From an uncultured Bacteroidales bacterium (GTDB taxonomy: Bacteria > Bacteroidota > Bacteroidia > Bacteroidales > CAIXZF01), in contig CAIXZF010000072.1 of NCBI GenBank assembly GCA_903923925.1, positions 89,363-153,362 on the forward strand: a stretch of DNA of 64,000 nt, given 5' to 3'. Numbering within the stretch: position 1 is the stretch's first letter; the number at the start of each line of letters is the position of its first letter. This document shows positions 8,413-16,998 of this stretch, piece by piece. The notes under the pieces were generated by a model. The model ran no database searches. It saw only the letters and a list, made by a program, of their open reading frames with translations, and had not been told where the DNA came from. The position numbers and the translations under genes are program-made.

Positions 8413-9108
8413 TTAAAATGGGAAGCCGATTTTCCAGCCACAAAGAATTGTAGGTGTTGTAAAATTCTGTTTTTCAGCGTACTCATTGTTATTGTCGTCG
8501 GTCTTTATATTACGGTAAGCGCCGGTTTCATAGGAAACGCCAAAATACCAATCGCTGGTAGTACCCCAGAATGAATCTTCCCACTGATAGCCCAGTGTAA
8601 AGCAGGCTTCATTCATATTATATGGAATTTTAGTATTTGTCAAAACTCCATTATAATCCTGAAGGTCAACGGCTACATTATATTTTCGGGCGCGAAATCC
8701 TGTAGATACATAAAACCCGTCCATGTCGCCATCGGATGGGTAAAACCGTATATATCCCTCTGCCATTAACCCAAGCTTGGCTGTTGGCTTATAGTCCGAA
8801 TTATTGCTTTCAAGCGTCTTGAAAGCTTCAAAAATATAATCCCTGTAGGTAGGTCCAAATCCGAATTCTGCACTGAATTTATGGTTTAGCCTACGCTCAT
8901 AATTGATTAGAAATGCACCACGAACCAACATAAAATAGTTCCATTTCATCATATTGTCAAACACCTTTACGTCCTTATCTTTATCAATTTCTTCGGTAGG
9001 TACAAAAGGTTTGTAAACCACAACTTTTGGTTGAGTATTATTCTGAGCACTTAGAGTAAAAGTAACAAATATAGCTAGTATAGATGTTAAAATAGTTTTG
9101 GTTTTCAT
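8413..9108 (-). CDS. Secreted barrel-type protein, paralog 3 of 3
   Basis: This 231-residue protein has a signal peptide ending LSAQ and then K-V-V-V-Y-K-P-F. It shares the W-N-Y-F-M-L-V-R-G-A-F-L-I-N-Y-E-R-R block, E-F-G-F-G-P-T-Y-R-D and Y-P-S-D-G-D-M-D-G-F-Y-V with its two neighbours but is more diverged, ending W-K-I-G-F-P-F. It is the first gene of the minus-strand cluster. An inverted repeat at 9141-9156 lies between it and the divergent gene at 9200. Confidence 0.8.
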   Translation of the reverse strand: MKTKTILTSILAIFVTFTLSAQNNTQPKVVVYKPFVPTEEIDKDKDVKVFDNMMKWNYFMLVRGAFLINYERRLNHKFSAEFGFGPTYRDYIFEAFKTLESNNSDYKPTAKLGLMAEGYIRFYPSDGDMDGFYVSTGFRARKYNVAVDLQDYNGVLTNTKIPYNMNEACFTLGYQWEDSFWGTTSDWYFGVSYETGAYRNIKTDDNNNEYAEKQNFTTPTILCGWKIGFPF

Positions 9109-9140
9109 TGGTAGGTTTTAAAAAAATTCATAATTTTCAC

Positions 9141-9156
9141 CTTTGTTATTACAAAG
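9141..9156. promoter_or_regulatory. Inverted repeat with back-to-back -7-like boxes
   Basis: CTTTGT-TATT-ACAAAG is a perfect palindrome between two divergent genes. On the plus strand it completes CACCTTTG and on the minus strand CATCTTTG, each one base short of the TAnnTTTG promoter consensus. It could serve as a two-way promoter, or as an operator for one. The start codons are 44 bases (plus) and 33 bases (minus) away. Confidence 0.35.
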
Positions 9157-9199
9157 ATGAATATTTCCTTTGGATTTCCAAAACTCAAATTAATATACT

Positions 9200-10822
9200 A
9201 TGAAAAAACTGGTTCTTACATTAAGTATTCTACTACTAGCATTGATTGTCTTCTCCCAGGATCCTAAAGTTACGTTCAGCCAGAAGTTAAAAGTTGCCCG
9301 TGGTACCGATATTAGAAATGCCTGCAGAGTAGGCGACAAAATTTTTGTTATTGAGACTGATGGACTAGGGACATCCAAAATGAACATGTCGGTGTATGAT
9401 GCATCAAGCATGAGTCTTTTAAGCAAGAGACGATTCAAAGACAGATCATGTAAAGGTGATCCCAATTGCATTGACAATGACTTTGGCTACAGAAGAACAT
9501 TGTTCTTTAAAAACTCCATGATTATGATCTTCCAGTCCTATGACCGGACAAGCGATCAGAATTGTCTTTTTGCACAGAAGCTGGATAATGATGGAAATTT
9601 TGTTGGCAAGCTCATCATAATCGATAAAATTCCTTCAAAGAAAAGAAATAATGCCGGTGAATTTAGTATTGAAGTAAGCGAGGACAGTACAAAATTCCTT
9701 ATAATAAACCAGCCGCCTTTTGATAAGAAAGCGGATGCCACTATGAACTTCAAGGTTTACAATCCTCAGCTCGAAAATCTTTCTTCTTCAAAACTTGCCA
9801 CTGACGAAAAGGATAAGAATTCTGACGTAATGGATCAGCTCCTTGGCAATGACGGGAAAATTTATGTTCTGATGAAAGTTGAGCTTGAAAAGAAGCAACG
9901 CAAACGCGGACAATCATCATTCTATTATTCAGTATACACCGTTGACCCTACTGATCAATCTGTTGCTGAATACCAGGTTGTTCTTCCAAAAAAGAACATC
10001 GAAGATCTCGCCATTAAACTCGACAACGACAGAAATAAAGTAATCTGTACCGGCTTTTATTCCGATTTGAAATCAAGTGAATATACGGGTAAGGATATCG
10101 ATGGTTTCTTCTATATGAGGGTAAACGTAAAAACCTCTGAGGTTGAAGTTTCAGGAACAAAACCGATTGATAAAAAAATGGTATTGGAACTTAAGGAGAA
10201 ACGGAAACTAAAAGACGGTGAAGGAATTTCCAAAACCTTTGATATCGTTAAAATTATTAATCATCTGGATGGTACAGTTACACTGCTGGCAGAAAACAGG
10301 TATCTCATCATCACACGCACTACTACAACCACTGCAAACGGGGCTACTACAACTACTACAACCTATCATTATTACAGAAAAAACATTTTTGTTATAAAAA
10401 TTGATAAAGATGGTGGCGTGAACTCATTTATTGATATCCCGAAATACCAATACACTGTTGATGATGGTGGTGTGTATTCCTCGTTTCTGGCCATGGAAAG
10501 CGATGATCGCCTTCTCCTGATATATAATGATCACAGAGATAATGTGAGTGCTGAGGTAAAAACATTTAAAGACTGCAAAAGAATGCCAATGCTTAAAAAA
10601 GCTGTTCTTGTTATGGTTGAGGTGATGCCTGACGGTTCTTACACTAAAAAAATTCTTCAGGATAATGTGAAAACCGGATCTACATTTTTGCCCGAATCTG
10701 GTTTCAGAATTTCCAATGGGACTTATGTTGTTCCTGCAGTTGATAATCCTGGAGCAGTTTCCTGTGGTTGTTTTATGATGTTTGTTAAACAAGCGCTTTG
10801 TCTGGCGAAGATTGAGATGTAA
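9200..10822 (+). CDS. Secreted protein of unknown function
   Basis: I do not recognise this 540-residue protein. It has a clear signal peptide (1-20, ending VFSQ) and no lipobox or T9SS domain, so a periplasmic or loosely attached location is likely. The body contains repeated beta-strand segments with D-x-D-G and K-I-D-K-D-G turns, suggesting a propeller-like fold. A threonine-rich low-complexity stretch (about residues 374-392) precedes Y-H-Y-Y-R-K. The last third contains several cysteines, including C-G-C. It is transcribed alone, convergent with the acyltransferase gene at 10859. Confidence 0.7.
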   Translation: MKKLVLTLSILLLALIVFSQDPKVTFSQKLKVARGTDIRNACRVGDKIFVIETDGLGTSKMNMSVYDASSMSLLSKRRFKDRSCKGDPNCIDNDFGYRRTLFFKNSMIMIFQSYDRTSDQNCLFAQKLDNDGNFVGKLIIIDKIPSKKRNNAGEFSIEVSEDSTKFLIINQPPFDKKADATMNFKVYNPQLENLSSSKLATDEKDKNSDVMDQLLGNDGKIYVLMKVELEKKQRKRGQSSFYYSVYTVDPTDQSVAEYQVVLPKKNIEDLAIKLDNDRNKVICTGFYSDLKSSEYTGKDIDGFFYMRVNVKTSEVEVSGTKPIDKKMVLELKEKRKLKDGEGISKTFDIVKIINHLDGTVTLLAENRYLIITRTTTTTANGATTTTTTYHYYRKNIFVIKIDKDGGVNSFIDIPKYQYTVDDGGVYSSFLAMESDDRLLLIYNDHRDNVSAEVKTFKDCKRMPMLKKAVLVMVEVMPDGSYTKKILQDNVKTGSTFLPESGFRISNGTYVVPAVDNPGAVSCGCFMMFVKQALCLAKIEM

Positions 10823-10858
10823 TTCAGGCACTTATCATTCGCTTTTTGCATAAATCTG

Positions 10859-11887
10859 CTACAGAATATCGTATTTACGTTTTTCCTTTTGCTTTGACCA
10901 GCTATATACAAATATGCTGGTCAAAGTTATTATTAGGCAAAACCAAAGCAGAAGCTGCCAGTTGTTCTGTGATTTGTAGAGGTAGGTTCCCAGGTTTCCG
11001 ATAATGAGCCATTGGAAAACGTAAAAGCGTGTAACATTTTTGCCTGTCCACTTAAAATAGTTAAAGACAGGATTGTCTGGAAACCTTTCATTAACAAGCA
11101 TGAAAATTGCCGACCAGAAACCAATGAACAGCAAAGTCCAGAGAAAAAATACAATGCCGTGATGGTAATATAATTCCAGCTGATGGGTAATATCTGCCGC
11201 CTGACTGATTGTGAAAATGATGATCAAACCTGCAAGGGCAGTCCACGAAAGAATCCTCTTTCGCGTAAGAATATTTTCAAGAATTGGCTTTTCAAGAAGA
11301 GAAAAAGTATACCCTGCAATAGGATAAGCAAGCCAGGGGAAGAGAGGAAAATAGGACCATGAGAAATTTCCTCCGAAATATGCAATCGGGTAATTCTTCC
11401 AGCTCGGATCAAGCGGGATATAAGAAAAAAGTGGTGTAATTAGAACGATTACTACCGCCATTCCGCCCCACAAATAGAAATTATCTTTAAATATTGGTCT
11501 TAAAAAGGCAATAGCTATCAGGCTCAATCCAGCGAGAAATAAGATATCCACGCCGAAAATATATTCGAAAGGATTTACCTGAATCTGTTCGGTAAAATGA
11601 TCAAAAATCAGATGCAGGTTCAAGCCGATGTTCAACAATAATCCCCAGAGCAGCAGTTTGAATCCCCTGAAAACCATTTTTGAGGTATTCTTAGCAGATA
11701 TGGCCAGAAAATAGCCCATAACCGCCATGAAAATTGGTGCCGCCGGTGGCCCTCCAAGGAAGAGTGAAACCTTTCCGATGTTCGACAAGTAAAGCCCCTG
11801 CTGAGCAAACAGTTCCATGAGATGTACCTGAACCATTAGTACCACTGCAATTCCTTTTAATAGATCGGGAGTAGATTTGCGTTCCAA
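10859..11887 (-). CDS. HGSNAT/DUF1624-like membrane acyltransferase
   Basis: The 342-residue protein is almost entirely membrane-spanning (about 9-10 hydrophobic segments). Its N-terminus has the D-L-L-K-G-I-A-V-V-L-M-V-Q-V-H motif typical of the heparan-alpha-glucosaminide N-acetyltransferase/DUF1624 group, including the histidine that takes part in acetyl transfer. A G-G-x-P-A-A-P-I-F-M-A-V-M-G-Y loop follows. Such proteins move acetyl groups across the membrane onto sugars. The substrate here is unknown. It is divergent from the PqqD operon, with 187 bases between the start codons. Confidence 0.7.
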   Translation of the reverse strand: MERKSTPDLLKGIAVVLMVQVHLMELFAQQGLYLSNIGKVSLFLGGPPAAPIFMAVMGYFLAISAKNTSKMVFRGFKLLLWGLLLNIGLNLHLIFDHFTEQIQVNPFEYIFGVDILFLAGLSLIAIAFLRPIFKDNFYLWGGMAVVIVLITPLFSYIPLDPSWKNYPIAYFGGNFSWSYFPLFPWLAYPIAGYTFSLLEKPILENILTRKRILSWTALAGLIIIFTISQAADITHQLELYYHHGIVFFLWTLLFIGFWSAIFMLVNERFPDNPVFNYFKWTGKNVTRFYVFQWLIIGNLGTYLYKSQNNWQLLLWFCLIITLTSIFVYSWSKQKEKRKYDIL

Positions 11888-12074
11888 TTGATTGATTATT
11901 ATAGTTTAACAAAATTTAGTTTAACCGAAATTCTGCAATTAATTTTTGTAGCTGCGAAGGTAGCAATGCCAAAAAGAATAGCAAGAGCTGATTATAATCT
12001 TATACAATTTGTTTATAATTCTATAAACTCTAATTCTTGAGTTCCCGTTAATATTGCAAAAAAAAATTACTATC

Positions 12075-12338
12075 ATGAAGTTAAAACCAAATATTGCCGT
12101 GAGTGAGTCGGGTTTTGTGTTTAACCCTGCTACCGGAGAGTCGTTCACCCTGAATCCAATCGGTGCAGAAATTATAGCTAAAATCCATGAAGGCCTCGAT
12201 TATTCAGAAATTTCTGAATGGGTAAAAAAGGAATACACAACAGATGAAGCCACTTTTGAGAGAGATTTCAACGATTTTGTTGGTCAGCTAAAAATTAATG
12301 GCCTTTTTGAGAAAAGCAAAAATGAAGAGAAAGCTTAA
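12075..12338 (+). CDS. PqqD-like (RRE-type) protein
   Basis: The 87-residue protein has the PqqD fold pattern: S-E-S-G-F-V-F-N-P-A-T-G-E-S-F-T-L-N-P-I-G-A-E-I-I, then a helical part ending F-V-G-Q-L-K-I-N-G-L-F. PqqD-like domains (RiPP recognition elements) bind leader peptides and present them to modifying enzymes. The ATG at 12075 is chosen because it starts right at the conserved domain; a TTG at 12054 is less likely. It overlaps the ATP-grasp gene by 17 bases. No small precursor-peptide gene is visible nearby. Its partner may instead be the leader-like N-terminus of the decarboxylase encoded next but one. Confidence 0.85.
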   Translation: MKLKPNIAVSESGFVFNPATGESFTLNPIGAEIIAKIHEGLDYSEISEWVKKEYTTDEATFERDFNDFVGQLKINGLFEKSKNEEKA

Positions 12339-13365
12339 TATTGGCGTAACCGCACTGAACGCTATCGACAGTCCGGGGCCAGGAGTACCAGTTATCAGGG
12401 CACTCAGGGAGGCAGAGTCCTTTGATGTAAATATCATAGGCCTGTCCTATGAATCACTTGAGCCGGGAATTTATATGCATGATCTGGTAAACAAGACCTA
12501 CCATATACCATACCCATCATCTGGTATGGACGCATTAATGTACAGGCTGAACTATATTCATGAGAAGGAAAAACTCGATGTAATCATTCCGAATTTCGAT
12601 GCCGAGCTTTTCTCTTTTATGAAACTTTCAGACAAACTGAAAGATATGGGAATTCATACATTCCTCCCCACAATTCCGCAGTTTGAGGAAAGACATAAAC
12701 ATAATCTGCCAGAATTTGGTGAGAAATACGGATTAAATGTCCCGAAAAGTAAGGCAATTTATGATCCTGTTGAAATTCAGAGCATTGCTGGAGAGTATAG
12801 CTATCCGATTGTTGTAAAAGGCAAATTTTATGATGCAAGTATAGCCTACAATTATGAGCAGGCCAAAAGCTACTATAACAAGATTTCTGCAAAATGGGGT
12901 TTGCCAATTATTATCCAGGAATTTGTGCACGGTACAGAGTTTAATGTAACCGGGCTGGGCGATGGAAATGGAAATACAATTGCCGCCGTTCCAATGCGTA
13001 AACAGTACATCACAGACAAAGGAAAGGCCTGGGGCGGAATTACCGTCGACGATAAGCGCATGCTCGACCTTACCGATAAATTTATCAGCCAGTCGAAGTG
13101 GCGTGGAGCATTCGAACTTGAACTTATCAAGGCTCAGGATAACGAATTCTATATCCTCGAAATAAATCCCCGCATCCCAGCATGGATTTACCTGGCAGTG
13201 GGAGTTGGGCAGAATATTCCCGAAGCCCTTGTAAACCTTGCCCTGGGCGAAAAGGTATATCCTTTTACTTCCTTCGATGTGGGTAAAATGTTTATCCGGT
13301 ATTCATGGGATATGATAGTTGATCGTTCAGAATTTGAGCAGATTTCTGTACAAGGTGAATTGTAA
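12322..13365 (+). CDS. ATP-grasp ligase, CarB/biotin-carboxylase-like
   Basis: ATP-grasp enzymes join a carboxylate to an amine or thiol through an acyl phosphate. This 347-residue member has an N-terminal pre-ATP-grasp domain (V-T-A-L-N-A-I-D-S-P-G-P-G-V-P near 8-22) and a lid region (Y-P-I-V-V-K-G-K-F-Y, about 155). The C-terminal metal-binding motif is F-E-L-E-L-I then I-L-E-I-N-P-R-I-P (near 277), with the glutamate and asparagine ligands present. ATG 12322 is chosen over 12298 because it starts at the conserved strand. It overlaps the PqqD-like gene and is 29 bases from the decarboxylase. Its likely job is amide-bond formation using an amino-acid-derived substrate; the substrate is not predictable. 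Confidence 0.85.
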   Translation: MKRKLNIGVTALNAIDSPGPGVPVIRALREAESFDVNIIGLSYESLEPGIYMHDLVNKTYHIPYPSSGMDALMYRLNYIHEKEKLDVIIPNFDAELFSFMKLSDKLKDMGIHTFLPTIPQFEERHKHNLPEFGEKYGLNVPKSKAIYDPVEIQSIAGEYSYPIVVKGKFYDASIAYNYEQAKSYYNKISAKWGLPIIIQEFVHGTEFNVTGLGDGNGNTIAAVPMRKQYITDKGKAWGGITVDDKRMLDLTDKFISQSKWRGAFELELIKAQDNEFYILEINPRIPAWIYLAVGVGQNIPEALVNLALGEKVYPFTSFDVGKMFIRYSWDMIVDRSEFEQISVQGEL

Positions 13366-13394
13366 TTAGTATGAATTTTTAAAATCAGAATAGA

Positions 13395-14762
13395 ATGTCA
13401 ATCAGCGATAAAAAAAGATACGAAAGGCCGATGATTAAGAAGATGGAGGCCGGCGTTCCAAATAAATTCGGGCTCAGATCTGAATACACTCCAATGCAGG
13501 AGATCGACGGAGTTAGTATTAAACAGCTTTTAAAGGACTACGGTACCCCGGTTTTTGTGTTATCAGAAACCACCATCCGTTCGACCTTCCAGAAAGCAAA
13601 AAAAGCATTTACAACACGATATCCTAAAGTTCAGTTTGCCTGGTCGTACAAAACAAATTATCTGGATGCCGTTTGTAAGGTTTTTCATCAGGAAGGTTCA
13701 TGGGCAGAAGTCGTGTCAGGTTTCGAATACGATAAGGCAATAAATAATGGCGTTTCAGGAAAGAAAATAATTTTTAACGGACCCGATAAAACAGAAAATG
13801 ACCTGGTTAAAGCCATTAACAATGAGTCACTTATTCATATTGACCATCTAGATGAACTTTACCTTCTTATCGAAATTGCCGATAAATTAAATGTACGTCC
13901 AAAGGTTGCCATCAGGGTAAACATGGATACAGGTGTATATCCTATGTGGGACCGATTTGGTTTTAATTATGAAAACGGACAGGCATGGGATGCAATAAAT
14001 AAAATCATGCGCTCCGGCAAAATGGAACTTATGGGGCTGCATACACATATAGGAACGTTTATGCTCTCTCCAAACGCATATGCGATTGCTGCTTCCAAAC
14101 TTGCCGATCTCGCAATCAGCCTTGAACAGAAGTACAATCATAAGGTGAAATACATTGATATGGGTGGTGGATTTGCTTCCAAAAACACGCTTAAAGGAGC
14201 ATATCTCCCAGGTACAGATACTAATCCAAGCTTTGACGATTTTGCAGAATCAATTACAACGGCACTTTTAAATGCAAATTTCAAAAGTGATGAGATGCCA
14301 CTATTGATACTGGAAACAGGACGCGCCCTGATTGATGAGGCTGGTTATTTACTTGGAACAGTTATTGCCAACAAACGCGCTTCTACTGGTAAACGGCTCA
14401 CAATTATGGATATTGGCGTAAATATACTCTTCACCGCTTTCTGGTACGATCATAAAATTACTCCTGCTCAGCCATTCACCCATTATACTGAAGAAACTGC
14501 TATTTATGGCCCACTTTGTATGAACATTGATGTAATACGCGAAAATATAAATCTTCCCTTGCTTAATAAAGGAGATAACATGGTAGTTCATTATGTGGGA
14601 GCCTATAATATGACCCAATGGATGCAGTTTATTACCTTACGCCCGAAAGTTGTTTTAATCGATACAAATGGTACTCCTCATGTTATCCGGGAGAACGAAA
14701 CGAATGAAACAATTACTTCCTTAGAAAAGACACCTCAGCACCTGTCAAGTTTTAATCTTTAA
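13395..14762 (+). CDS. DapDC-like PLP decarboxylase with leader-like N-terminus
   Basis: This 455-residue protein is a fold-type III PLP enzyme related to diaminopimelate/ornithine/arginine decarboxylases. The PLP lysine is K86 in W-S-Y-K-T-N. H216/H218 lie in G-L-H-T-H-I-G-T, then come a D-M-G-G-G-F loop and E-T-G-R-A-L-I. The second-subunit loop is G-P-L-C-M-N-I-D (C375, D379) instead of the usual C-E-S-G-D, so the substrate pocket differs from true DapDC. The first 30 residues do not belong to the enzyme fold. They read K-R-Y-E-R-P-M-I-K-K-M-E-A-G-V-P-N-K-F-G and resemble RiPP leaders with the Y-x-x-P-x-I/L motif that PqqD-like domains bind. It could act on a protein-tethered or free amino acid. 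Confidence 0.85.
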   Translation: MSISDKKRYERPMIKKMEAGVPNKFGLRSEYTPMQEIDGVSIKQLLKDYGTPVFVLSETTIRSTFQKAKKAFTTRYPKVQFAWSYKTNYLDAVCKVFHQEGSWAEVVSGFEYDKAINNGVSGKKIIFNGPDKTENDLVKAINNESLIHIDHLDELYLLIEIADKLNVRPKVAIRVNMDTGVYPMWDRFGFNYENGQAWDAINKIMRSGKMELMGLHTHIGTFMLSPNAYAIAASKLADLAISLEQKYNHKVKYIDMGGGFASKNTLKGAYLPGTDTNPSFDDFAESITTALLNANFKSDEMPLLILETGRALIDEAGYLLGTVIANKRASTGKRLTIMDIGVNILFTAFWYDHKITPAQPFTHYTEETAIYGPLCMNIDVIRENINLPLLNKGDNMVVHYVGAYNMTQWMQFITLRPKVVLIDTNGTPHVIRENETNETITSLEKTPQHLSSFNL

Positions 14763-14790
14763 TTAGTTAATAGAATCAGAAGGTTAAATC

Positions 14791-16998
14791 ATGAATAAAT
14801 TCCGGCAGCTTTTCCCTCACTTCGTTCAGGCATTGCTTAACAGCTATACCCAGATCTTTTTCAGTAACAGCCTTGTGTTTGGTGCATTGATCATGCTTGT
14901 TACTTTCTTTGATTTCTGGGCAGGATTAAGCGGGATAACTGCCGTTCTGGTTGCCAATGGCCTGGCATACATTATTGGTTTTAACCGCTTTAATATCCGT
15001 TCGGGGTATTATGGCTTTAACAGCCTTCTGGTAGGACTTGGGATCGGGGTTTACTTTAAACCCGGACTGGAACTCTTTCTTGTTATTGCTTTTGCAGCCT
15101 TATTAACATTGTTTATTACTATAGCATTGGAAGGAGTGATCGGGAAATATGGTCTGCCATATCTCAGCATTCCTTTCCTTCTTGGAATATGGCTCGTAAC
15201 CTTAGCTTCCCGTCAATTTCACCACCTTGAAATTTCGGAGAGAGGTATATATTCCTTAAACGAAATGTATATGCTCGGCGGCGTTCAAATGGTGAATATT
15301 TATGAGTGGTTTAACGACCTCAACTTACCAACTACTATAACGATCTATTTCAGGTCGCTTGGGGCTATTTTCTTCCAGTATCATTTGTTTCCCGGAATTA
15401 TCATTGCAATCGGACTAATCTATTTTTCCAGGATTGCATTCCTGCTGTCATTGCTGGGGTTTTATTCCGCTTATGCTTATTATTCCTACATCGGAGCCAA
15501 TTTCGATGAGCTGACCTATGGATACATTGGCTTTAATTTTATTTTGACAGCAATTGCTATTGGTGGTTTTTTTGTTGTTTCTTCCCGTTACTCCTTCCTT
15601 TGGGTAATACTCCTAACTCCTTTGATTTCATTTATTATCACAGGTTTTAATACGATTCTTGCTACCTGGCAACTTTCAATATATTCGCTACCTTTCAATA
15701 TTATTGTTGTAATGTTCCTTTATACACTCAGGTTCAGGGAGCGTTTTTATCTGAAACCGGAAATGGTTCTTTTTCAGCAATATTCGCCGGAACGGAATTT
15801 ATATTCACAAATTAACAACAAGAACCGCTTTAAAAATGCCTTGTACTATCAGATTTATCTCCCATTTTTTGGAGAGTGGACTGTTACCCAGGCTCACAGT
15901 GGCAATCATACACATAAGGGAGATTGGCGCCACGCCTGGGATTTTGAAATTGTCGACGAAAATGCAAAGGTTTATAAGGGAGATGGACTGAAACTTGAGG
16001 ATTATTATTGCTTCAATAAGCCAGTGTTGGCACCTGCTGACGGTTATATTGTTGAAATAATTGATTATATTGATGATAATGCAATTGGTGAAATGAACAT
16101 CCAGAATAACTGGGGTAACACAATTGTAATTAAGCATCTGGAAGGTTTGTATACAAAGTTATGTCATCTGAAAAAGGAGAGCATTAAGGTAAAATCTGGC
16201 GACTATGTGAAGAAGGGAGATAATATAGCTCTTGTAGGGAATTCAGGTCGCTCTCCGATTCCGCATCTCCATTTCCAGATTCAGGCTACCCCTTATATCG
16301 GATCTAAAACACTCGATTACCCCTTGGGAAATTATATACGGCACTATAATGGCTTGTTTAATTTCATGTCCTATGATCGTCCGTTGCAAGGAGATATTGT
16401 TTCTAATGTTCAGAAAAACAATACCTTGAATAAAGCTTTTAACTTGATTCCGGGCCAGAGTATACAACTTAAAATGCAGGATAAGAAACAATCGCGAAAT
16501 GAACAATTCGATTGGGAAGTTCAAAGCGATATTTATAATTATACCTATATTTTCTGTGAACAAACCAATTCTAAAGCCTATTTTCATAATGATGGAAATG
16601 TGTTCTATTTTACACGTTTCGAGGGTAATAAACGTTCATTACTCTTTGCTTTCTACCTTGCCGCCTATAAAGTACTTACAGGCTTTTACAAGGGTTTACA
16701 GATTACCGATACTCTGCCACCAGGAGAGTTAAATAATATTGTTTTCCTCACGCTTCAGGATTTTATAGCACCATTCTACGTATTTCTGAAAACTGAATAT
16801 AAGATCGATTATGTAAACATTGAAGACGATTTCGGAAAAAGCGAAATTCATTTGAAATCCGAAGCTGATGCTAAAATCGGAAATTGGATAGTAAAGAAAT
16901 TTGAATTTGAGATAGTTATTAAAAATGAGCGTTTCGAGCGCTTATCCATTATTACAAATAACAGGAGGATTGAAGTTAGTGAGATCGAATCAAATTAG
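14791..16998 (+). CDS. Urea-transporter-like channel fused to M23 peptidase domain
   Basis: Residues about 1-300 form a multi-pass membrane domain of urea-transporter (UT) type, with G-Y-Y-G-F-N-S-L-L-V-G-L-G-I-G and later L-P-Y-L-S-I-P-F-L-L-G-I-W. UT proteins are channels for urea and similar small amides. Residues about 360-510 are an M23 (LytM) domain. Likely zinc ligands are H375, D384 (H-x8-D, as in the Y-A-W-D-F-type M23 group) and H494 in H-L-H-F-Q, so it looks catalytically competent. The last 220 residues are beta-rich and unassigned. M23 enzymes cut peptidoglycan cross-bridges. The fusion suggests a channel tied to wall remodelling or to processing of the product. It lies 28 bases after the decarboxylase and overlaps the next gene. 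Confidence 0.85.
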   Translation: MNKFRQLFPHFVQALLNSYTQIFFSNSLVFGALIMLVTFFDFWAGLSGITAVLVANGLAYIIGFNRFNIRSGYYGFNSLLVGLGIGVYFKPGLELFLVIAFAALLTLFITIALEGVIGKYGLPYLSIPFLLGIWLVTLASRQFHHLEISERGIYSLNEMYMLGGVQMVNIYEWFNDLNLPTTITIYFRSLGAIFFQYHLFPGIIIAIGLIYFSRIAFLLSLLGFYSAYAYYSYIGANFDELTYGYIGFNFILTAIAIGGFFVVSSRYSFLWVILLTPLISFIITGFNTILATWQLSIYSLPFNIIVVMFLYTLRFRERFYLKPEMVLFQQYSPERNLYSQINNKNRFKNALYYQIYLPFFGEWTVTQAHSGNHTHKGDWRHAWDFEIVDENAKVYKGDGLKLEDYYCFNKPVLAPADGYIVEIIDYIDDNAIGEMNIQNNWGNTIVIKHLEGLYTKLCHLKKESIKVKSGDYVKKGDNIALVGNSGRSPIPHLHFQIQATPYIGSKTLDYPLGNYIRHYNGLFNFMSYDRPLQGDIVSNVQKNNTLNKAFNLIPGQSIQLKMQDKKQSRNEQFDWEVQSDIYNYTYIFCEQTNSKAYFHNDGNVFYFTRFEGNKRSLLFAFYLAAYKVLTGFYKGLQITDTLPPGELNNIVFLTLQDFIAPFYVFLKTEYKIDYVNIEDDFGKSEIHLKSEADAKIGNWIVKKFEFEIVIKNERFERLSIITNNRRIEVSEIESN

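Noticed and set aside
12075..14762. Lasso-peptide or PQQ biosynthesis cluster
   Set aside because: The PqqD-like protein and Y-x-x-P motif suggest RiPP relations, but there is no precursor gene, transglutaminase-like protease, asparagine-synthetase-like cyclase, PqqA/C/E or radical SAM enzyme beside it.
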